Part shown: in pieces, positions 44,633 through 51,958 of the stretch
How the letters are laid out: every line of letters starts with the position of its first letter
Numbering within the stretch: the stretch's first letter is position 1
DNA from: Ramlibacter ginsenosidimutans
Lineage (GTDB): Bacteria > Pseudomonadota > Gammaproteobacteria > Burkholderiales > Burkholderiaceae_C
Direction: 5' to 3' (one strand)
DNA: 64,000 bases
Assembly: GCF_042678185.1 (NCBI RefSeq)
Contig: NZ_JBHUDQ010000025.1
Position numbers and translations under genes: made by a program
The notes under the pieces: generated by a model
Databases searched by the model: none
Told to the model about the DNA's origin: nothing
Seen by the model: the letters and a program-made list of their open reading frames with translations, nothing else

Positions 44633-44833
44633 TCACGCACACGTGCAGTTGGCGCACTCGCAGCTGCCGCACTCACAGCCGGCGCTCTGGCAGCTTGCGC
44701 ATCCGCAGCTCGCGCCCGTGGCGGTCGTGCACTCGCAGGGCGCGCACTGGCAGGTGCCGCAGCCGCAAGGCGACTGCTGGGCGGCGGTGGTCGACGAACC
44801 GGCGGCTTGGATGGTGGTGGTAGAGGAAGTCAT
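44633..44833 (-). CDS. Cysteine-rich metallothionein-like small protein
   Basis: The 66-residue protein has 15 cysteines and no histidine. Residues 1-22 are Thr/Ser/Ala-rich and cysteine-free. Cysteines then fall at 23, 25, 28, 30, 33 and 35 (CxCxxCxCxxCxC), at 43, 45 and 48 (CxCxxC), and again at 53, 55, 58, 60, 63 and 65 (a second CxCxxCxCxxCxC). CxC and CxxC spacing is that of metal-thiolate clusters. The protein lacks the zinc-finger fold and His of SmtA/BmtA. ATG 44833 has GGAGA 8 bases upstream, after a promoter shared with the 47976 gene. It probably binds Cu(I), Zn or Cd, or buffers thiols. The metal is inference. Confidence 0.75.
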   Translation of the reverse strand: MTSSTTTIQAAGSSTTAAQQSPCGCGTCQCAPCECTTATGASCGCASCQSAGCECGSCECANCTCA

Positions 44834-44868
44834 TTCAGGTCTCCAGTGAAGGGGTTGGTGAGGTCTTG

Positions 44869-44934
44869 ATTCTTGTCGTCGAGAGCCATTTCGACTTGAA
44901 CGCAGAGGCTGGATTGGCAGCCGTTTCGTTCAAC
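44869..44934 (-). promoter_or_regulatory. Shared-architecture promoter and operator of the metallothionein-like gene
   Basis: On the plus strand: ATTCTT (44869-44874; AAGAAT as -10 for the minus-strand gene), 20 bases, CTTGAAC (44895-44901), 26 bases, GTTCAAC (44928-44934). GCAGCCGTTTCGTTCAAC (44917-44934) is identical to 48056-48073. The same elements at the same spacings precede the gene at 47976. The inverted TTGAAC/GTTCAA pair, three helical turns centre to centre, suits an AraC-type dimer. Confidence 0.65.
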
Positions 44935-44986
44935 CGGCCCCGAGCCATGAGGCCACCTGTGAAGTCCTGGAACCCGGCGGAGCACC

Positions 44987-45016
44987 TTGAGTGCGGCCGG
45001 CCGGCAGGCGTAGACT
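44987..45016 (+). promoter_or_regulatory. Sigma70-like promoter of the araC-type regulator
   Basis: TTGAGT (44987-44992), an 18-base spacer and TAGACT (45011-45016) predict a start near 45023 and a leader of about 20 bases to ATG 45042. Confidence 0.5.
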
Positions 45017-45041
45017 GGCGCGAGTCTCGCCAGAGCCGCCC

Positions 45042-45860
45042 ATGGACAAGCCTTTAGCCAACCCGTACCGAGGTGACTTCCTCGCTTGGTCGGGCGTTTG
45101 CGGGTTCATCGGGTCGGGCGGCGGCGGAGGCGCGATCTCGCCGCACTCCCATTGCGCCATCCAGCTGGTGCTTGGCGCCCCGGGCGGCCTGCGCGTGCAG
45201 TTCGGCCGGCGCGGAGAGTGGGTCGCGTGCGCCGCTGCGCTCGTTCCGTCGCGAGCGACTCACACGATCGACGTGACCGGCTGCGACATGAGCGTCGTGC
45301 TCTTCATCGAGCCGGAAACACCCGAGGGCAAGGCCTTGACCGCCCGCCTGCAGGGCAGGCTCGAGGTCCTCGGGGCCGAGGTCGTGGGAGAAGCTGCCAG
45401 GCGCGTGGAGCACGCGTGGCGCGTGGAGAAGAGCCGGGCAGAAGTCAACGCGATTTGCGCCCGGCTCATCGAGGACATTTCGAAGACCGCGCCAAGGCAG
45501 CCGTCAGACCCGCGCGTGCTGGCCGCGGTGGAGTACCTGCGCGAGAGGGTCGACCAGTCCGTGTCGCTGCCCGAGGTGGCCAAGGTGGCCAACCTCTCCG
45601 CGGACCGGTTCCGGCACCTGTTCGTCGAGGAGACGGGCATGCCGCTGCGAACCTACGTTCTGTGGCGCCGGCTGCTGCATGTCTGGACGCTGCTCAGCGC
45701 CGGAGAAACTCTTTCGAGTGCGGCGCACGCGGCGGGCTTTGCGGACTCTGCGCATCTGTCCCGAACGGCCCGGACCATGTTCGGCCTGCCGCCGTCGGTG
45801 TTGCAGATGAAGGGGCCGCTGAGCGAACGCGAACTGGCACGAGAGCCTCACTTCGCCTGA
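45042..45860 (+). CDS. AraC-family transcriptional regulator
   Basis: The protein has 272 residues: an N-terminal cupin-like sensor with ISPHSHCAIQLVLGAPGG, then the C-terminal double helix-turn-helix (about 165-265) with VSLPEVAKVANLSADRFRHLFVEETG and LSSAAHAAGFADSAHLSRTARTMFGLPPS. Start at ATG 45042. The frame stays open upstream but only the ATG follows a promoter (44987). It lies between the metallothionein-like gene and the peroxidase operon, and both carry the same operator-like element, so it is their likely activator. Its ligand is unknown. A His/Cys pair in the cupin could sense metal. Confidence 0.9.
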   Translation: MDKPLANPYRGDFLAWSGVCGFIGSGGGGGAISPHSHCAIQLVLGAPGGLRVQFGRRGEWVACAAALVPSRATHTIDVTGCDMSVVLFIEPETPEGKALTARLQGRLEVLGAEVVGEAARRVEHAWRVEKSRAEVNAICARLIEDISKTAPRQPSDPRVLAAVEYLRERVDQSVSLPEVAKVANLSADRFRHLFVEETGMPLRTYVLWRRLLHVWTLLSAGETLSSAAHAAGFADSAHLSRTARTMFGLPPSVLQMKGPLSERELAREPHFA

Positions 45861-47146
45861 ACCACGGGCCCGGTGAGCGCTCCCAGGAAGGCAGCGACGT
45901 CCTGGACTTCGGCGGGTGACAGCCGGATGGTCTGCCGGTCGGAGCGCTTCTCACCGGGTTGCGCCAGCTCGCTGTGACCCAGCACTGCCTTCGGCGATGC
46001 TGCGTAGTGCTGGACCACCTGTTCGAGCGTGGTGAACTGGCCAGCGTGCATGTACGGCGCTCGTTCGGCGACGTTGCGCAGGCTCGGCGTCCTGAAAGCG
46101 GCCAGCTGGCCCGGGTCGTTGGCGGCCAGGAACTGAAGCTCCCCGCATTGCTCCGCCTTCGCGTCGCTGTAGCGGCCCAGGCAGTTGAATTCATCCTGCA
46201 GCAACTTCTTCAAGCCCTCGGCGCGCCCGGGGTCGGGATGCGCGCGGTCCGCCGGCGGCACGCCCGTGTTGTGGAATGCGTGGTCCGTCAGCATCGGGCC
46301 GTTGTGACAGGTGACGCACTGCCCCTTGGTGAGGAACAGTCGCAGTCCGCGCACTTCCTGTGGCGAGAGCACCTCCTGCCCGCGGCCATCCCCGCTGACG
46401 GTGGCCTCCGCGTACTTGTCGAAGCGGGATTCTCCGTACGAGATGTTGCGTTCGAACGCGGCGATCGCCTTGCCCATGTTCGCGAACACCCGGTTGGCAG
46501 CGTCGCGGCTGCTCGCGGACATCGCCGCCCAGGCGGCTCGCTCGGCCTCCGTGCCGCCGGGCGAGGCGTCGTCCGGCAGCTTGCCGAGCGCCGGCATGGG
46601 GCCGAAGACGGCCTGGTACTGCTCCTTGTAGTGAGCCTGAACCAGCTTGACGAAACGGACCCGGTTTCCGCCGTGCTCCGCGGCGTCTTCCAACGGACCG
46701 AGGGCCTGCGACCAGGTGCTGTCCTTGCGACCGTCCCAGAACAGGAAGGGCGAGTGTGCAGCGCCCATGACAGGCATGGTGCGTCGCTTGCCGATGCCCA
46801 GGCCCTGGCCGAACTGGCGGCCGTCCTGGAACTGCTTGTCTGCCGAATGGCAACTGGCGCAGGCCACCTGGCCGTTCCTGCTCAGGCGCGTGTCGTTGAA
46901 GAGGGCGCGACCGAGCGCCGCTGCGTCCGCGCGTTGCTCGTAGGCATTGGAAGCATCGACGGGCCGGGGGCCGGCCTCCTTCAGCCTCATGGTGCCCAGG
47001 GTGGCCGTCTCTTGCGCACTCCACCTGTCACGCAACGGAGTCTTGTCCAGGGCTTGCGCAGTGGCGACCGTCAACAGGCACCCGGCGACCAGCGCCGCGG
47101 CGCCCGCCAACCACGAGGTCTTCGCACTGGAGACATCGTCATTCAC
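45848..47146 (-). CDS. Di-haem cytochrome c peroxidase (CcpA/MauG superfamily)
   Basis: The protein has 432 residues with an N-terminal signal or anchor (about 10-32). Two c-type haem sites are present, CASCH (near residue 95) and CVTCH (near 262). PYMHAGQFTTLEQVVQHY near the C-terminus is typical of this superfamily. It reduces hydrogen peroxide in the periplasm with electrons from cytochrome c or cupredoxin, although MauG-like members modify proteins. GTG 47146 overlaps the stop of the upstream DUF3703-YtkA gene (GTGA). It converges on the araC gene, overlapping its 3' end by 13 bases. Confidence 0.92.
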   Translation of the reverse strand: MNDDVSSAKTSWLAGAAALVAGCLLTVATAQALDKTPLRDRWSAQETATLGTMRLKEAGPRPVDASNAYEQRADAAALGRALFNDTRLSRNGQVACASCHSADKQFQDGRQFGQGLGIGKRRTMPVMGAAHSPFLFWDGRKDSTWSQALGPLEDAAEHGGNRVRFVKLVQAHYKEQYQAVFGPMPALGKLPDDASPGGTEAERAAWAAMSASSRDAANRVFANMGKAIAAFERNISYGESRFDKYAEATVSGDGRGQEVLSPQEVRGLRLFLTKGQCVTCHNGPMLTDHAFHNTGVPPADRAHPDPGRAEGLKKLLQDEFNCLGRYSDAKAEQCGELQFLAANDPGQLAAFRTPSLRNVAERAPYMHAGQFTTLEQVVQHYAASPKAVLGHSELAQPGEKRSDRQTIRLSPAEVQDVAAFLGALTGPVVQAK

Positions 47147-47976
47147 TGCCGCACCTTCGGCGCTTCAACCACGGTGTTGAAGGTCACCTTGTCGGCGCCC
47201 CGGGGACCGTCGATGGCGAGCTTCACTTCCCACCAGCCCGTCATGCTGAATTTCATCCCATCGAGTTGGTAGATGCCGTCGGCCAGCTCGCGGGTGACGC
47301 GCGGCTGCGTGGGCAGGCCATGTCCGTGCTGCGGCATGCCACCGTCGACGGCGAACCTGGCCCCATGAACGGGAACGCCGTCCGGTGTGGCCAGCTTCAC
47401 CTTCCAGCTGTGCATCTGGTTGATGGCCGGCGCCTGTGCGGGCGGCACCAGGGCAACGCGATAGACGCCGGCTGCAGAGGGCTTCTCGAGCGAGACGTCC
47501 AGGTCCTTCGGCATCGTGCCGCAGGCGGTCATCCCCAAGGTGGTGAGCGCGGCGATCGCTGCGAAGGCGACCGTTGCGGACAGCCGGCGCCGGCTGGCGG
47601 GGCGCCCGGGCTTCGCGTCCTGGCGTGCGGCCTGGATGAGAGGCCGCAGGTCCTGAGGCACGGGCATGCGGCGAAAGCCGCTGACGTCGGCGCCGCCGGT
47701 ATTGCCTTCCGGCACGAGTCCGAATGCGGTGAAGACGGCTGCGGCCACCAGGCGCCAGGCCTGCCCGAAGGCTTCGCCCGCCCTGCGATTGCGCACGGCA
47801 AACCGGAACATGCGCCAGTGCACGCGCACATGTTCAGCGGTCGCGGGCTGGCCCAGCACGTGTGCGCGCTCCAGGTGCTCGAACGCCGTGGTGAAGTGCC
47901 CGCGCGATTCGGCCGACGCTGCGGCGTCGAGCTCTGCTTGCACGCTGGGCTGGATGAGAAGGGCGAAGGTCGCCAT
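47143..47976 (-). CDS. Fusion of a DUF3703 domain with a membrane-anchored YtkA/FixH-like domain
   Basis: The protein has 277 residues. Residues 1-120 match DUF3703: AFEHLERAHVLGQPATAEHV, HWRMFRFAVRNRR, and GLVPEGNTGGADVSGFRRMPVPQDL. Residues 140-162 form a membrane or lipoprotein-like segment (AALTTLGMTACG). Residues about 175-270 are a beta-sandwich of the YtkA/auxin-binding-like type with MHSWKVKLATPDGVPVHGARF and GGMPQHGHGLPTQPRVT, containing several Met and His able to hold copper. These are normally separate proteins. ATG 47976 has GGAGC 8 bases upstream. First gene of the operon with the peroxidase. Role inferred as periplasmic metal or redox handling. Confidence 0.75.
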   Translation of the reverse strand: MATFALLIQPSVQAELDAAASAESRGHFTTAFEHLERAHVLGQPATAEHVRVHWRMFRFAVRNRRAGEAFGQAWRLVAAAVFTAFGLVPEGNTGGADVSGFRRMPVPQDLRPLIQAARQDAKPGRPASRRRLSATVAFAAIAALTTLGMTACGTMPKDLDVSLEKPSAAGVYRVALVPPAQAPAINQMHSWKVKLATPDGVPVHGARFAVDGGMPQHGHGLPTQPRVTRELADGIYQLDGMKFSMTGWWEVKLAIDGPRGADKVTFNTVVEAPKVRQ

Positions 47977-48007
47977 AGGGTGCTCCGAGTAGGTTGCGAA
48001 GCACCTG

Positions 48008-48073
48008 ATTTTTCCGGCCGGAGCGCGTGCGGGCTTGAACAGATCGGCTGAAGCCGCAGCCGTTTCGTTCAAC
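48008..48073 (-). promoter_or_regulatory. Shared-architecture promoter and operator of the DUF3703-YtkA/peroxidase operon
   Basis: On the plus strand: ATTTTT (48008-48013; AAAAAT as -10), 20 bases, CTTGAAC (48034-48040), 26 bases, GTTCAAC (48067-48073). The distances are identical to those at 44869-44934 and the 18 bases 48056-48073 are identical. The ATG at 47976 is 57 bases beyond CTTGAAC, against 61 for the metallothionein-like gene. Confidence 0.65.
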
Positions 48074-48221
48074 AGTGCTCAGGCCCGGGGTTCCTGGCGA
48101 ACTGCGTGACCTGCAATTTGCGGCCCTCGAACCAGGGCGTCCCGGTTCATTCCGGGTCGATGCACTAGTGGCGAAGGCTCGCGGGCGAAGCGGCTCGGAA
48201 TGCGCTGCGTTGCCACCATCG

Positions 48222-49145
48222 TCATTGCGCAGTAGCGGCACTGCCCGCGGCGGCCGGATTCTCGCGATACGCCCGCGCGGGCTTGCCGCGCGCGGATGCC
48301 GCCGCAGTGCGCACGCCGGTGCCGGCCGGCGGATGCGCGCCCGGTTGCGTGACGTCCCAGGACCCGAAGACCTGCCGCGTCGTCTTGATCTCCGGCAGGA
48401 TGTAGACGATCGCTCCCGTCTTCTTCACGGCGGGACTGAGCACGTGATCGTAGAAGGCGGGCGGCAGGTTGATGCAACCGAACGAGATGCGGCGCTGGTT
48501 CGGATCCGGCGACGCGAGCCGCCGCGCGCGCTGCTCCGCTGGCGTGCCCTTGATGACCCGATGCATCGCCAGCGCGAGGTCGTAGTCGATCCACACGATG
48601 TCCTCGCCCTGCGTGTTCTCGCCCGGCTCGGCGACGAAGCGGCCGGCCGGCGTGGTCTTCTCGTCGTCGCGGATCTGGGACAGGGGCTTGTCGCCGATAC
48701 CGGGCTCCGCGTCGTCACCGACCGCGAGTCCCAGGAGCACGGGCGCGCTGGACACGAGCCGTCCCGACGGATCGAGGGCGTAGACCATGGCCGCCTTCTT
48801 GTCGAGGATCACGACCGAGTGGCCATGGTTGTCGCCTGTGTAGAACGACCAGTTCGCCACCTCGCGCACAGCGGCCGACACGTGCACGCCGCGGAAGTCG
48901 GCGAGCCGGTGGGGCGCCGCGGGATGCGTCGGCGGGACCGGCACAGCGGGCCGAACCGGTGCGGACACCTCCGGTGCAGCGGCCGGTGCGGAGACCTCGG
49001 GTGTCTGGTGCAGCGGATGCGCGCGCATCCAGGGGATCGCGATCGCCAGCGCGATCGCACCTATGACGACGCCTTGCGCGAGGGAGCGCAGGAACTCGGA
49101 CTTCGGCGGGCGAGCTTGGAGGTCGGGCGGCATGGTCGAGGACAT
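48222..49145 (-). CDS. L,D-transpeptidase (YkuD family), membrane-anchored
   Basis: The protein has 307 residues: one N-terminal membrane segment (about 22-42), a Pro/Ala-rich linker, then the YkuD catalytic domain. Its motif RISFGCINLPPAFYDHV holds the nucleophilic Cys, preceded by HRV (conserved His). It would form 3-3 cross-links in peptidoglycan or attach proteins to it. ATG 49145 or the ATG four codons later are equally possible. The longer frame upstream is a shadow of the MFS gene. Confidence 0.88.
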   Translation of the reverse strand: MSSTMPPDLQARPPKSEFLRSLAQGVVIGAIALAIAIPWMRAHPLHQTPEVSAPAAAPEVSAPVRPAVPVPPTHPAAPHRLADFRGVHVSAAVREVANWSFYTGDNHGHSVVILDKKAAMVYALDPSGRLVSSAPVLLGLAVGDDAEPGIGDKPLSQIRDDEKTTPAGRFVAEPGENTQGEDIVWIDYDLALAMHRVIKGTPAEQRARRLASPDPNQRRISFGCINLPPAFYDHVLSPAVKKTGAIVYILPEIKTTRQVFGSWDVTQPGAHPPAGTGVRTAAASARGKPARAYRENPAAAGSAATAQ

Positions 49146-49493
49146 CGGACACCACAGCTTAGGAAGCGGTGCACAGCCTGTGCGTGCAGCGTGGTAGCAC
49201 GTCCAGGTAGGACGCGAGCGCGAACCGCATCGGTTCGCAGCGGACGGCGCGCAGGAAGGAAAGCCCACGGACTCCGGATCGTCGAGGGCACCTCCGGTAA
49301 GCCTGTTCCCTAAGTGCGGCTGAAGTAACTCGACAGGGAGGGAAACCACCAGTTGTGGTTGAGGGCCCGGAGGCCAGAGCATTAATGCTTGGTCAGGTTG
49401 CAGCAAGGTGCGATGGCGCCGCGCCAGCCGACCCGCAGGAACGATGTTCGTGCCCGATGGCGGGCGCGGCCTGCGCAACCACAAGGAGGCACG
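49146..49493. promoter_or_regulatory. Spacer between the transpeptidase and MFS genes with two palindromes
   Basis: No gene is supported in these 348 bases. AACCAC-N5-GTGGTT (49344-49360) and the perfect 12-bp palindrome AGCATTAATGCT (49378-49389) lie 133-105 bp before the MFS start and could be operators. A strong ribosome site AAGGAGG precedes ATG 49494. Confidence 0.4.
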
Positions 49494-50798
49494 ATGGCAA
49501 CCCCCGAAATGGCAGCCGGATCCTATCCGGTCGGTTCGACGACGCAGGCGGCGCACCGCCCGGCATATCGCTGGGGCCAGCTGCTGATCGGCATCGTCTG
49601 CATGGCGATGATTGCCAACCTGCAGTACGGCTGGACCCTGTTCGTGAACCCGATCGGCGACCGGCACGGCTGGAGCCGCGCGGCCATCCAGGTGGCGTTC
49701 ACGATCTTCGTGCTCACCGAAACCTGGCTGGTGCCCGTCGAGGGTTACCTCGTCGACCGCTTCGGCCCGCGCATCGTCGTCATGATCGGCGGCGTGCTGT
49801 GCGGCCTGGGTTGGGTGGTCAACTCCTACGCGCAGACGCTGACCATGCTGTACGTCGGTGCGGCGATCGGCGGCATCGGCGCGGGTGCCGTCTACGGCAC
49901 CTGCGTCGGCAACTCGCTCAAGTGGTTCCCGGACCGCCGCGGGCTGGCCGCAGGCCTCACGGCAGCGGGTTTTGGCGCAGGCTCGGCCTTGACGGTGATC
50001 CCGATCTCGGCCTTCATCAAGTCCAGCGGCTACGAAGCCGCGTTCCTGTACTTCGGCATCGGCCAGGGCCTGGTGGTGTTCGCCCTGTCGTGGCTGCTGA
50101 CGCGCGCGCCGGAGGCACGCAGGATCGGCGGCGAGGCCAAGGTGCAGCAGACGCGCCGCGACTATTCGCCCGGGGAGATCGTGCGCAAGCCGGTGTTCTG
50201 GGTCATGTACGCAATGTTCGTGATGGTTGGCGCCGGCGGGCTGATGGCGGTCGCGCAACTCGCGCCCATCGCGAAGGACTTCAAGATCGCGGACGTGCCC
50301 GTCGACATCATGGGGCTCGTGCTGCCCGCGCTCACCTTCGCGCTGGCCATCGACCGCGTCCTGAACGGTGTCACCCGCCCGTTCTTCGGCTGGGTGTCGG
50401 ACCAGATCGGCCGCGAGCTCACCATGCTGATCGCCTTCGGGCTCGAGGCGATCGGTATCATGGCGCTGTACACGTTCGGGCAGGACCCGGTGGCGTTCGT
50501 GATCCTGACCGGCCTGGTGTTCTTCGCCTGGGGCGAGATCTACAGCCTGTTCCCGTCGACCTGCGCGGACACCTTCGGCTCCAAGTTCGCGGCGGCCAAC
50601 GCGGGCCTGCTGTACACCGCCAAGGGCACCGCCTCCTTGCTCGTGCCGCTGTCGAGCGTGCTGGTTGCGGCGACCGGCAGCTGGCACTCAGTCTTCCTCG
50701 TGGCAGCGACCTTGAACGCAGTCGCCGCCTTGATGGCGTGGTTCGTGCTGCGACCGATGCGCCGTGCGCAGATGGACGCGTCCGCACGGGAAGCCTGA
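49494..50798 (+). CDS. MFS carrier related to oxalate/formate antiporter (OxlT type)
   Basis: The protein has 434 residues and twelve membrane segments. The stretch LQYGWTLFVNPIGDRHGWS after TM1 and GFGAGSALTVIPISAFIKS resemble the OxlT branch, which exchanges oxalate, formate or other small carboxylates. ATG 49494 follows CACAAGGAGGCACG. Earlier in-frame starts are not needed. It stands alone, without oxalate decarboxylation genes in the window, so the substrate is uncertain. Confidence 0.85.
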   Translation: MATPEMAAGSYPVGSTTQAAHRPAYRWGQLLIGIVCMAMIANLQYGWTLFVNPIGDRHGWSRAAIQVAFTIFVLTETWLVPVEGYLVDRFGPRIVVMIGGVLCGLGWVVNSYAQTLTMLYVGAAIGGIGAGAVYGTCVGNSLKWFPDRRGLAAGLTAAGFGAGSALTVIPISAFIKSSGYEAAFLYFGIGQGLVVFALSWLLTRAPEARRIGGEAKVQQTRRDYSPGEIVRKPVFWVMYAMFVMVGAGGLMAVAQLAPIAKDFKIADVPVDIMGLVLPALTFALAIDRVLNGVTRPFFGWVSDQIGRELTMLIAFGLEAIGIMALYTFGQDPVAFVILTGLVFFAWGEIYSLFPSTCADTFGSKFAAANAGLLYTAKGTASLLVPLSSVLVAATGSWHSVFLVAATLNAVAALMAWFVLRPMRRAQMDASAREA

Positions 50799-50852
50799 CC
50801 TGACGGGCGCGGCCGCACCGGCCGCGCCCGCCCTTCCAGCGGGAGAACGCCC

Positions 50853-51071
50853 ATGAGCGACGACTCCGACCTGCTCATCGCCGCCGCCGCCACCGCGGCC
50901 GTGTTCACCTGGGTGGGCACGCGCGCAAGCAGGAGCCGGGCGGTGCGGCGACGCGAATGGCGGGCTCTGGCGAAGGACATCCGCGCGGGGCTGCTGCGCA
51001 GCTGGCGGGAGTCGCCGGGTTATCTCTTCGTCAGCGGGATCCGCGAGCTGTTCAAGCGGAAGAGAAAGTAG
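50853..51071 (+). CDS. Small basic protein with one hydrophobic segment, unknown
   Basis: The protein has 72 residues. MSDDSDLLIAAAATAAVFTWVG (about 6-22) is hydrophobic and the rest is rich in Arg/Lys. ATG 50853 has GCGGGAG upstream and lies 54 bases after the MFS gene, so it may be cotranscribed. No family recognised. Confidence 0.5.
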   Translation: MSDDSDLLIAAAATAAVFTWVGTRASRSRAVRRREWRALAKDIRAGLLRSWRESPGYLFVSGIRELFKRKRK

Positions 51072-51079
51072 GCAAGGAG

Positions 51080-51105
51080 GGCGCCAGCGGCGCCTTCCTG
51101 CGTTT
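51080..51105 (+). terminator. Weak intrinsic terminator
   Basis: GGCGCC (51080-51085) and GGCGCC (51089-51094) can pair around AGC. Mixed pyrimidines and then TTTTT (51102-51106) follow, 8 bases after the stem. Placed 8 bases after the 72-residue gene. Confidence 0.35.
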
Positions 51106-51317
51106 TTGGCGCTGTGGCCGCCTGTGGCTGCCGGCCGCCTGCCGCGGCGGCGGCTCAGCCGCGCGCCCGCAGGGTGCGCGTAAAATCACAGGCTGCGTCT
51201 CATTGGCGTCCCGGTAATCCTGGTCCTGGCACCAGGCAAACAAAGCGCGGCCTTGAACGGCCGCGAGCAACTAAGATATCCAAGGACGGAACGGCCACCA
51301 GAGGGCCGGAGAGCACC

Positions 51318-51941
51318 ATGTCCCATTACGACGCCCCCTTCGAGATCCATGTGCACGGCGACGTGCCGCTGCGCAACGGGGTGAACTACGCCCAGCTGCA
51401 GGAGGCGCTCAAGCCCCTGTGGACCTACGCGGGCGCGAAGTCGCTGGCCGACGGCGCCGAAAGCGCGTACGAGGAAGAGCCGGGCATCAAGTTCGATGCG
51501 CAGGAACGCCTGCTCACGATGTGCTGGACGGTCGCGGGCGACCTCGACTTCCGCCAGCAGCTGGACGACATGTGCATGGCGCTGAACGACCTTGCGGAAG
51601 AGGGCGCGGCCATCGAGGTCACCTTCTACGACGCCGAGTTCGACGAGGAAGAAGCCGACCCCGAGGAGGAGTCCCGCGACGACTTCCTGATGCTGTTCGT
51701 GGGCCCGACGCCCGCGGCCATCATGCAGGTGCAGCGTGACCTGCTGGTGCAGGACGTGGTCAACCTGATGGAGCGCCACTTCGACGCGAGCGAGCTCGAT
51801 GGCGTGGTCGCGGAGATCGACAAGCTGTTCTCCGAGCGCTTCGACAAGCTGGTGAGTTCGCTGGAGCTGGGCAAGCCGCCCCGCGGCAGCGGCGGCCCCG
51901 GCGGCCACGGCGGCGGTCGCCGTCCACGGCACCTGCACTGA
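51318..51941 (+). CDS. Conserved-looking acidic protein of unknown function
   Basis: The protein has 207 residues, acidic throughout. There is a run of Glu/Asp at about 112-122 (EFDEEEADPEEESRDDF) and a Gly/His/Arg-rich tail (GGPGGHGGGRRPRHLH). No membrane segment. ATG 51318 is preceded by GGAGAG. The composition (cytoplasmic, helical, with LMERHFDASELDGVVAEIDKLF near the end) suggests a protein-binding factor. I do not recognise a characterised family. The His-rich tail could bind metal. It converges with murI. Confidence 0.7.
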   Translation: MSHYDAPFEIHVHGDVPLRNGVNYAQLQEALKPLWTYAGAKSLADGAESAYEEEPGIKFDAQERLLTMCWTVAGDLDFRQQLDDMCMALNDLAEEGAAIEVTFYDAEFDEEEADPEEESRDDFLMLFVGPTPAAIMQVQRDLLVQDVVNLMERHFDASELDGVVAEIDKLFSERFDKLVSSLELGKPPRGSGGPGGHGGGRRPRHLH

Positions 51942-51958
51942 CGCACGGCGACCCGGCC

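Noticed and set aside
44093..44672. Short minus-strand ORFs across the tRNA cluster
   Set aside because: They translate tRNA complements (repeated SRRVSNSRPQPWQGCALPTE-like text), a familiar annotation artefact.
44895..44934. ECF-sigma promoter reading of the GTTGAAC block (TGAAC as -35)
   Set aside because: At 16 bases downstream the two copies show CAGCC, not a typical ECF -10 such as CGTC or TCTGA. The fixed inverted pair with a local AraC gene is a better fit, though not proven.
47977..48072. TTG start at 48072 extending the DUF3703 gene by 32 residues (LNETAA...)
   Set aside because: The extension encodes the shared promoter block. The same LNETAA reading occurs before the metallothionein-like gene as a separate 37-residue frame (44835-44948), but the peptides diverge after the block while the -10-like element and spacing are kept. 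A promoter explains this better, although a conserved peptide is not fully excluded.
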